Source: Xylanivirga thermophila (GTDB lineage: Bacteria > Bacillota > Clostridia > Caldicoprobacterales > Xylanivirgaceae). From it: DNA of 64,000 nt. A program made the translations under genes and the position numbers. This document shows, in pieces, positions 57,425 to 64,000 of this stretch. How positions within the stretch are numbered: position 1 is the stretch's first letter; every line of letters starts with the position of its first letter. The stretch covers positions 1 to 64,000 of the forward strand of contig NZ_RXHQ01000004.1 in NCBI RefSeq assembly GCF_004138105.1. Direction: 5' to 3'. Under the pieces are notes generated by a model that saw nothing but the letters and a program-made list of their open reading frames with translations, searched no databases and had not been told where the DNA came from.

Positions 57425-57644
57425 TTGGCTGTCTTAAAAATCCTGATACAGTAAATTCTAAAGTATTACTCTGAGAATCAAATTTTTGCCTAACTATGCG
57501 TTCAATAAGCATACATTCATCCTCATCTTTTTTTGATAAAGGAGAACTGTATTTGGATATTACATAATTGATATTTGGGAAATCCCTCTTAATCCTATAT
57601 ACTGCATAATCTATAGGCCAGCCTAAAAAATCAGGAATAATCAT
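57414..57644 (-). CDS. 76-residue PASTA-like small protein, unknown function
   Basis: I do not recognise a named family. The sequence opens MIIPDFLGWPIDYAVYRIKR and ends with ERIVRQ, a short turn, then LEFTVSGF. That spacing resembles a single PASTA repeat: a P-x-hydrophobic-x-G start, a helix, then a v-x-x-Q strand and a final LTVS strand. There is no signal peptide or membrane segment. It starts one base after the frr stop and its own stop lies in a hairpin before uppS. A link to cell-wall precursor synthesis is suggested only by the neighbours. Confidence 0.7.
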   Translation of the reverse strand: MIIPDFLGWPIDYAVYRIKRDFPNINYVISKYSSPLSKKDEDECMLIERIVRQKFDSQSNTLEFTVSGFLRQPKQP

Positions 57645-58202
57645 TTAGACTGCCATTATCTCCTTTTCTTTTTCCTTTAGCACATCGTCTATTTTATCTA
57701 TGGCTTCATCCGTTATCTTTTGAACGTCTTTTTCAGCCACCTTTTGTTCGTCTTCTGATATCTCAGAACTCTTTTTCATTTTCTTCAATTGCTCCATAGT
57801 ATCTCTTCTAATAGAACGAATAGAAATTTTACTTTCTTCTCCCATTTTATTTATAAGTTTTACCAATTCTTTCCTGCGTTCCTCTGTCAATTCTGGAAAC
57901 ACCAAGCGTATTATATGCCCATCATTGGTTGGCGTTATCCCCAAATCAGATTTAAGTATTTCCTTTTCTACTGCGGGTATTAACTTTGTATCCCATAAGG
58001 CGATAGTTAATAATCGAGGTTCTGGAGTACTTATATTTCCTAGCTGATTTAAAGGAGTCATCACCCCATAGTAATCAACCATAATCTTATCCAGTAGTTT
58101 TGAATTAGCCCTTCCTGCCCTTATACCAGCTAAATCGGATTTTAATACCTGTACAGTCTTATTCATCTTTTCCCTGGTTTCGTTTAATAAATCGCTAATC
58201 AT
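57645..58202 (-). CDS. frr: Ribosome recycling factor
   Basis: RRF splits post-termination ribosomes together with EF-G. The conserved central sequence is LAGIRAGRANSKLLDKIMVD, followed by GVMTPLNQLGNIS and the C-terminal helix ending in KEKEIMAV. The ATG at 58202, eight bases after GGAGG, gives the usual 185 residues. It follows pyrH, as in most bacteria. Confidence 0.97.
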   Translation of the reverse strand: MISDLLNETREKMNKTVQVLKSDLAGIRAGRANSKLLDKIMVDYYGVMTPLNQLGNISTPEPRLLTIALWDTKLIPAVEKEILKSDLGITPTNDGHIIRLVFPELTEERRKELVKLINKMGEESKISIRSIRRDTMEQLKKMKKSSEISEDEQKVAEKDVQKITDEAIDKIDDVLKEKEKEIMAV

Positions 58203-58239
58203 TACCACAACCTCCTTTTATTATTTATGTTTATTAAAA

Positions 58240-58992
<753 letters not shown>

Positions 58993-59028
58993 TTAATTCT
59001 ACAAAAAAGACAAATATCCTGCCTTTTC

Positions 59029-59060
59029 AAAAAAAGAGAACACAAACGTGTTCCCTTTTT
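59029..59060 (-). terminator. tsf terminator
   Basis: AAAAAGAGAACAC (59031-59043) and GTGTTCCCTTTTT (59048-59060) pair with one mismatch around AAAC; seven T follow on the minus strand. The tsf stop codon (59059-59061) overlaps the stem. Confidence 0.92.
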
Positions 59061-59706
59061 AGCCCTTAATCTGTTCCATAACCTCGCTGGCAAAATCACA
59101 TTCACGCTTCTGCAAACCTTCACCTTTTTCATATCGTACAAAGCGTCTAATAGATATATTTTCTCCAATAGTAGCTATTTGTTCATTTACTATATCCTGA
59201 ACTGATTTATCCGGATCCTTTATAAACGGTTGATCCAAGAGACAAATCTCCTTATAGTACTTTTCAATACGACCTTCTACCATCTTATCAACTATTTTTT
59301 CAGGTTTTCCTTCATTTAACGCCTGGGCCCGTAATACTTCTTTCTCCCTATCAATAATCTCTTGAGGAACTTCTTCCCGATTTACATATTGAGGATTAGA
59401 TGCAGCTATTTGCATAGCAATATCCCTAACGAAATCCTTAAACTGATCTGTTTTAGCCACAAAATCCGTTTCACAATTTACCTCTACGAGTACGCCTATT
59501 CTTCCATTACCGTGAATATAGGAATCTACAATACCTTCTGCTGCAATTCGACTTGATTTTTTAGCAGCAGCGGCTAATCCTTTTTCTCTTAAAACATCAA
59601 TTGCCTTTTCTAAATCGCCCTGAGTTTCTTCAAGCGCTCTTTTACAATCCATCATACCTGCACCGGTACGTTCCCTTAGTTCTTTTACCATCGATGCTGA
59701 AATCAT
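59059..59706 (-). CDS. tsf: Elongation factor Ts
   Basis: EF-Ts is the nucleotide exchange factor for EF-Tu. The N-terminal UBA-like domain reads [20 protein letters not shown], and the core begins [20 protein letters not shown]. At 215 residues it is the short form found in many Clostridia, which lacks the C-terminal extension of E. coli EF-Ts. AAGGAGG precedes the ATG. Confidence 0.97.
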   Translation of the reverse strand: MISASMVKELRERTGAGMMDCKRALEETQGDLEKAIDVLREKGLAAAAKKSSRIAAEGIVDSYIHGNGRIGVLVEVNCETDFVAKTDQFKDFVRDIAMQIAASNPQYVNREEVPQEIIDREKEVLRAQALNEGKPEKIVDKMVEGRIEKYYKEICLLDQPFIKDPDKSVQDIVNEQIATIGENISIRRFVRYEKGEGLQKRECDFASEVMEQIKG

Positions 59707-59769
59707 ATTGTATTCCTCCTTCTTATTTCTTGATTTATAATAACTACAAGATAGAAATCGTAAAATAAA

Positions 59770-59800
59770 GGGAAGAATGGGGTGCGCCCCCTTTCTTCCC
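59770..59800 (-). terminator. Hairpin between rpsB and tsf (attenuator)
   Basis: On the minus strand GGGAAGAA pairs with TTCTTCCC and an inner GGGG with CCCC, followed by TTTATTTT. It sits between two genes expected to be cotranscribed, so it probably attenuates tsf relative to rpsB. Confidence 0.75.
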
Positions 59801-59808
59801 CCTTTTTC

Positions 59809-60510
59809 TTACTCTTCGCTTAATTGCTCGCCTTGTTTGCCTTCAAGCACGGCATCTGCCATCTTAGACGTAATCAGTTTAACTGCCCTAATTGCATCGT
59901 CATTTCCAGGTATTACGTAATCAATTTCATCTGGATCACAATTAGTATCAACAATAGCAATAATCGGAATACCTAAAATCTTGGCTTCAGATACGGCTAT
60001 ACGCTCTTTCCTAGGATCAATTATAAATATAGCTGATGGTAAATTGTGCATATCCTTTATACCACCCAAGTTTTTCTCTAACTTTTCTTTTTCTAGTTTA
60101 AGCTGAATAACCTCTTTCTTGGGCAATACATCGAAAGATCCGTTTTCTTCCATTTCATTTAGCTCATTCAACCTGTTTATACGTGTACGTATTGTTGAAA
60201 AATTTGTCAACATACCACCCAACCATCTCTGGTTAACATAAAACATACCGCATCTTTTAGCTTCTTCCTCTATTGATTCCTGCGCCTGTTTCTTAGTACC
60301 TACAAAAAGTATGTCTTTACCATCCATAGATAGTTCACGCACAAAATCATATGCTTCTTCTATTTTCTTTACAGTCTGTTGTAAGTCTATTATATATATA
60401 CCATTTCTTTCAGTAAATATATAAGGGGCCATTTTAGGATTCCATCGGCGAGTCTGATGTCCAAAATGTACTCCTGCTTCCAAAAGCTGCTTCATTGAAA
60501 TAACTGACAT
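59809..60510 (-). CDS. rpsB: Ribosomal protein S2
   Basis: S2 is a small-subunit protein. The start [20 protein letters not shown] followed by [12 protein letters not shown] is diagnostic, and [16 protein letters not shown] and [20 protein letters not shown] follow. Length 233 is normal. It has its own promoter and a leader of about 95 bases with a stable hairpin. Confidence 0.98.
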   Translation of the reverse strand: MSVISMKQLLEAGVHFGHQTRRWNPKMAPYIFTERNGIYIIDLQQTVKKIEEAYDFVRELSMDGKDILFVGTKKQAQESIEEEAKRCGMFYVNQRWLGGMLTNFSTIRTRINRLNELNEMEENGSFDVLPKKEVIQLKLEKEKLEKNLGGIKDMHNLPSAIFIIDPRKERIAVSEAKILGIPIIAIVDTNCDPDEIDYVIPGNDDAIRAVKLITSKMADAVLEGKQGEQLSEE

Positions 60511-60606
60511 ATCTACACCTCCTTAGTTATTACCTCCCCTATCTTCATCTTGATATACCACCAATCTTGGCACCAGCATATCAATCAAAAAGGGTGTGTT
60601 TTCACC
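60511..60606 (-). promoter_or_regulatory. Structured leader of rpsB mRNA
   Basis: On the minus strand TTGATAT pairs with ATATCAA (arms 60578-60584 and 60550-60556), and an inner CCAA-GA-TTGG extends the hairpin. Ribosomal protein operons are often controlled by the protein binding its own leader, so S2 autoregulation is a reasonable inference. I cannot match it to a known leader motif. Confidence 0.4.
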
Positions 60607-60612
60607 GTAAGT

Positions 60613-60641
60613 AGTATATCATACCTATTTTGTTTAAGCAA
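60613..60641 (-). promoter_or_regulatory. Sigma-A promoter of rpsB-tsf
   Basis: TTGCTT (complement of 60636-60641) and TATACT (complement of 60613-60618) are 17 bp apart, with the -35 just past the end of the upstream 165-residue gene. Confidence 0.7.
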
Positions 60642-60652
60642 CACATTGTTTA

Positions 60653-61150
60653 TTATTTTTTCCCCTTAAATTTGCTTAATTCTGCAATAAATCTTACTTC
60701 TGCCATATTCATATCCATTTCTTTTGCAATATCTTTTAAATTCCAGCCCTTTTCAATAAGGTCTATAGCATAATCTTGCCTTGTAGCCGATATTTCTTTA
60801 TTATCTTTAGCATTATCTTTTTCTTCAGGTGTACTAAATGTTTCAGTCTTCTGGTCAAAACATGGATTTTCATTATACACAACATCTAATTTTTCACGTG
60901 CACTTATTTTGCCATTACTGTTATGTTCTACATTTAACTGATTATATTGCTCAAGAATTTGATAATATATATTTTGCATCTGCTCCATTAGATTTTCTAA
61001 GTCGTCATACAGATTATAAGCATTATTTTCTTTCTCTTCCAGTCTTCTTTCAAACTCTAAAATACGCATACGGTCTATTATAGCTATAATTATACCTACA
61101 ACTAATCCGATTAGCGTCAATATAAAAAAGATTAATATCTTATGTTCCAT
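60653..61150 (-). CDS. Membrane-anchored coiled-coil protein with HTH-like C-terminus (SwrB position)
   Basis: An N-terminal membrane helix (residues 5-26) is followed by a charged coiled coil (about 30-75), a polar linker, and a C-terminal helical segment DYAIDLIEKGWNLKDIAKEM that looks like a helix-turn-helix. This is the architecture of YlxL-type proteins. In B. subtilis the gene between sigD and rpsB is swrB, which also has one membrane helix and promotes flagellar assembly. The shared position suggests a related role, but sequence identity is not established here. AAGGAG precedes the ATG. Confidence 0.75.
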   Translation of the reverse strand: MEHKILIFFILTLIGLVVGIIIAIIDRMRILEFERRLEEKENNAYNLYDDLENLMEQMQNIYYQILEQYNQLNVEHNSNGKISAREKLDVVYNENPCFDQKTETFSTPEEKDNAKDNKEISATRQDYAIDLIEKGWNLKDIAKEMDMNMAEVRFIAELSKFKGKK

Positions 61151-61160
61151 GTTGCACTCC

Positions 61161-61496
61161 TTAAACTCTAATATCTATATTATGACCTTTACCAGATAGA
61201 CTTTTCTCTACCGTTTCCAATGACTTATTTTTGTTATTTTCCTCTTCTTTATCTTGGTTATTGTCTCTTTTTTTGTCTCCAAAACTTGTATTTCTACCCT
61301 GATCATGCTCTATTTTATTATAGATACTTTCATGAGTAGAAGTTACGTTTGTATCTTCCTTTTTTATCTGTTGTTGCAGTTGGTGTGCAAATTGTTGTTG
61401 CTCTATATCTGGCTTTAATTTAACTTTATATGCTTCCTGAATATATTCATTGCTTTTGTTTACCACAATTTGCAAATCTATCGGTTTTATAGACAT
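61161..61496 (-). CDS. 111-residue hydrophilic protein of the sigD locus, unknown function
   Basis: The start is the ATG at 61496, five bases after GGGGTGA. The sequence opens MSIKPIDLQIVVNKSNEYIQ, has a long Gln/Lys/Asn/Glu-rich middle predicted to be disordered or coiled, and ends GKGHNIDIRV. The conserved ends with a variable middle recall uncharacterised clostridial proteins encoded next to sigD. No membrane segment is present. It starts 13 bases after fapA and is followed at 10 bases by the membrane-anchored gene, so these genes form one operon. Confidence 0.75.
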   Translation of the reverse strand: MSIKPIDLQIVVNKSNEYIQEAYKVKLKPDIEQQQFAHQLQQQIKKEDTNVTSTHESIYNKIEHDQGRNTSFGDKKRDNNQDKEEENNKNKSLETVEKSLSGKGHNIDIRV

Positions 61497-61509
61497 ATCA
61501 ATCACCCCA

Positions 61510-63066
61510 TTAACCTTCGAATGAAGTATGTACTATCTCCCCGTTTACATTTTTAAAGGTTACAAACTCTATATCATCTCGAACATGTAATGACGTATTC
61601 CCAATTGATATGATAACCCCAGGGTACACCATTTTTCTAACATTTATTTTGGCATTTCCAGTTCCAATCATTGCATCTTCTAATTTAGATAATTTGTATT
61701 TCAAATCATCGATCTTACTTTTGCTTTCGTTTTTTATATTTAATGCCTTTAGTTTTATAACTTGTTTTTTAGGAGGTAAACTGCCCTCCCCATTCATCTT
61801 TTCCAAGCTTTCTATAATCGATAAAGCTTGTTGCGCTTTATTATAACCAGTTATATTCTCATCTAGACTTTTTTTTATTAATAAATACTCTTCCTTTATA
61901 GATGGATCTACTCCAACTTCCATAACTGTAGACGTAGCCATTGGGGACCCTACAGTCATGGCTGTTATTCCACTAGTTGCTTTTACTTGTCCTCCTACTA
62001 TTAATCCCTTTCTTCCTCCTACCTGTATCCGTCCCCCACTCTTTATATTACTATGCATTATGGCTTCAGATAGTACATTACCGCGGGATACTACAGTACC
62101 ATTTTCAATGAATCTCGATACTACATTCCCTTCGGCCTGTATATATCCCTTTCCCATACCCTGCATACCATTTTTTAGTACAATATCACCTCTGGCAATC
62201 AACGTAGCACCTTCAACTACCCCGTTTACCTTTATATTTCCTCCCGCCTTTACGGAAAAACCCGAGAGTACATTGCCAGATATTATTACATTGCCTACAA
62301 AATCTATATCGCCTGTTGAATTGTCAACATTCCCTTTCACCTCATAAACACTATAGACATGCAGCTTATTATTGATAAGTTCAACTTTACCATCTATAGC
62401 AGCAAATAGACTAAGCTCATCGTCCGATGTATAGACGTTTTTACCCTTCGATAACCTAACTGGTTTGCCTGGTCTAGAATTTATGTCCTGTCCTAAAACA
62501 TTTTTACCTGGTATCCCCGGAGTTGGCGGAATTATGGTCGCCAAAAGCTGCCCTTGATTCACATTTTCTATTAAATCAAGATGATAATAGTCTACACTCC
62601 CATCATCATTTATTTTTGGGGTAGCCTTTTTATCGATTTCTATATAATATTTTATATCTCCATCTTGTCCATTTTGCACAGGCTGACCTTGGGCTATCAG
62701 TATCTCCCTATTATATTCCCTATTATCTAACATTTGCTTAATCGCATCATAATCTATCCCAAATATTATGCCTTTTTTTTGTAGTATATCCAAAACATCC
62801 TTATAAGTTAAAGAATTTCCTCCAATTGCAGGGATCAATTTTCCATAAGCCTGCATCTTATTTTCAGTTACGTATATATCTAATACTTCATCTTGTTTAG
62901 CTTTAATAAGAAGCTTATATGGTTTTAGCACCACATCCATTACACATTGACCTTCTTCTATAACCTCTACTATTACATCATTCCGTGTAACGCCTAACAA
63001 CTCAACCCCCTTCTCCAATGCTTGATCATAAGTATCACCATGCACCACAACACTCTTAATATCCAT
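61510..63066 (-). CDS. FapA-type (DUF342) polymer-forming protein
   Basis: The 518 residues carry a flagellar assembly protein A / DUF342 domain. An N-terminal Jag-N-like or KH-like segment (VVHGDTYDQALEKGVELLGV) precedes a beta-solenoid core with VEGATLIARGDIVLKNGMQG, in which Gly-containing turns recur about every 18-20 residues. A coiled coil (SKIDDLKYKLSKLEDAMIG) follows near the end. The Vibrio FapA protein affects flagellar assembly and polarity; the function of Gram-positive members is not established. It sits directly downstream of the sigma-28 gene. GGAGGGGG precedes the ATG. Confidence 0.85.
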   Translation of the reverse strand: MDIKSVVVHGDTYDQALEKGVELLGVTRNDVIVEVIEEGQCVMDVVLKPYKLLIKAKQDEVLDIYVTENKMQAYGKLIPAIGGNSLTYKDVLDILQKKGIIFGIDYDAIKQMLDNREYNREILIAQGQPVQNGQDGDIKYYIEIDKKATPKINDDGSVDYYHLDLIENVNQGQLLATIIPPTPGIPGKNVLGQDINSRPGKPVRLSKGKNVYTSDDELSLFAAIDGKVELINNKLHVYSVYEVKGNVDNSTGDIDFVGNVIISGNVLSGFSVKAGGNIKVNGVVEGATLIARGDIVLKNGMQGMGKGYIQAEGNVVSRFIENGTVVSRGNVLSEAIMHSNIKSGGRIQVGGRKGLIVGGQVKATSGITAMTVGSPMATSTVMEVGVDPSIKEEYLLIKKSLDENITGYNKAQQALSIIESLEKMNGEGSLPPKKQVIKLKALNIKNESKSKIDDLKYKLSKLEDAMIGTGNAKINVRKMVYPGVIISIGNTSLHVRDDIEFVTFKNVNGEIVHTSFEG

Positions 63067-63167
63067 TTATATTCCCCCTCCTTTTATAGCTAGTAAAAGC
63101 TATAATTCAATAGCAAATTCCACCCTATTAATTCATAATTATATAGGATATTTTTATATAATACTAA

Positions 63168-63932
63168 TTAATTATATAATAACTCATTTTTAAACCTTAG
63201 TAATCTATTTTTTAACTTCATAAGAGCTCTTGTGTGCAATTGTGATACTCTAGATTCTGAAATATTAAGTATGAGTCCTATTTCTTTCAATGTTAATTCT
63301 TCATAATAATATAGACTTACAATAGTTTTTTCCTTTTCGGTTAGTTGGTCAATAGCTTCTGAAAGTACCCTTCTTAAATCATTTAATTCAGCCATATCCT
63401 GTGGATTATCGCATTTATCTACTAGATGGTTATCAACTAATATAGTATCTGCTATATATTGATCTAATGATACTACCATAAAATAATGTAATTGTTCTAA
63501 TACATGGTTTAATTGTCCTTTTGAAATATTCAGTTCCTTTGCTAATTCACTTTCCGTTGGCGAACGACCCAATCTTTCTTCTAGCCTCATCATTTCCTGT
63601 TCAATAATTTTCGACTTTTGCCTTAAGTTTCTGGGAATCCAATCCTGCTTTCTGATTTGATCTATTATAGAGCCCCTTATTCGAATAGTGGCATATGTTT
63701 CAAACTTTATGCCCCTGTTTTCATCAAACTTTTCAATTGCATCTATAAGACCGAAATTACCATAACTTATTAAATCTTCAACTGATATGTATGGAGCATA
63801 ACTGGCGCTCATTCTACCAACAACCTGTTTTACTAAGCTGCTATAATGTACTATAAGTTCATTTCTCTTATTTATATCTCCGCTATATTTATAGCTCTTC
63901 CATAGATTATTAACTTTATCAGCACTCTCCAT
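63168..63932 (-). CDS. sigD: FliA/WhiG-family RNA polymerase sigma factor (SigD)
   Basis: This is a sigma-70 family group 3 factor of the flagellar/motility type. Region 2 reads EDLISYGNFGLIDAIEKFDE and FETYATIRIRGSIIDQIRKQ followed by DWIPRNLRQK, which is characteristic of FliA/WhiG. Region 3 has GRSPTESELAKELNIS, and region 4 has LTLKEIGLILNISESRVSQL. The 254 residues match B. subtilis SigD. Its position upstream of fapA-like, swrB-like and rpsB genes matches the Bacillus sigD-swrB-rpsB order. A GGGAGGAG site precedes the ATG; the operon upstream is outside the window. Confidence 0.93.
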   Translation of the reverse strand: MESADKVNNLWKSYKYSGDINKRNELIVHYSSLVKQVVGRMSASYAPYISVEDLISYGNFGLIDAIEKFDENRGIKFETYATIRIRGSIIDQIRKQDWIPRNLRQKSKIIEQEMMRLEERLGRSPTESELAKELNISKGQLNHVLEQLHYFMVVSLDQYIADTILVDNHLVDKCDNPQDMAELNDLRRVLSEAIDQLTEKEKTIVSLYYYEELTLKEIGLILNISESRVSQLHTRALMKLKNRLLRFKNELLYN

Positions 63933-64000
63933 GTTTTAGCTGTCTCCTCCCATATCCTAAAGTTCTTTTATCCCATAAGCTATGGTTTTTATTATAAAAG

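Noticed and set aside
63933-64000. End of an upstream gene reading into the sigD start
   Set aside because: A minus-strand frame stays open through the 68 bases and ends with a TGA just inside sigD, but the stretch is too short to identify a product.

Overview
The window is a gene-dense, low-G+C (about one third G+C by eye) chromosomal segment of a spore-forming, probably flagellated member of the Clostridia. The evidence is the set of sporulation genes (spoVS, dpaA and dpaB, a gerA germination operon, spoIIIE, tepA, ylzJ, mlpA), a FliA/WhiG-type sigma factor, a Gram-positive PolC, and AGGAGG-type ribosome binding sites before nearly every gene. The species cannot be named from the sequence. 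From about 5.6 kb to the right end almost every gene is on the minus strand, and the order follows the Bacillus subtilis sigD-to-lexA region closely. Some Bacillus neighbours are missing: cotE, ymdB, asd, dapA, ylxP and proS.

Left end, 1-5.6 kb, plus strand and more variable. It starts with the N-terminal part of an IS30-family transposase (minus strand, cut by the window edge). Then come proC-rnhA, a tyrosine recombinase with a dif-like 28-bp palindrome upstream, a 1-kb stretch with three microprotein genes on the minus strand, a second tyrosine recombinase and lexA with an SOS box.

5.6-25.5 kb: an aluminium-resistance/methionine gamma-lyase-like PLP enzyme, then the miaB-mutS-mutL-miaA-hfq run (tRNA modification, mismatch repair, RNA chaperone). 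Next are the gerAA-AB-AC operon with a candidate sigma-G promoter, a recombination-associated protein of unproven function, an aminotransferase, a dipeptidase-PHP pair, spoVS with a sigma-H promoter, rny with a structured leader, and recA with an SOS box.

25.5-39.7 kb: rimO-pgsA-cinA, spoIIIE, tepA-ylzJ, the dipicolinate cluster dpaA-dpaB-dapG with a candidate sigma-K promoter, a deacetylase-like gene with mlpA, then rpsO and pnp.

39.7-64 kb: the information-processing and envelope block. In transcription order it runs from the sigma factor, fapA-like gene, two small genes and rpsB-tsf-pyrH-frr, through a PASTA-like small gene, uppS-cdsA-dxr-rseP-ispG, a glycosyltransferase and polC, to rimP-nusA-ylxR-ylxQ-infB-rbfA-nrnA-truB-ribF.

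No tRNA, rRNA or CRISPR array was seen. The most unusual items are the dif-like site beside its own recombinase, the microprotein cluster including an internally duplicated cysteine-rich protein behind a candidate sigma-K promoter, and the repeated placement of stop codons inside or against terminator hairpins.
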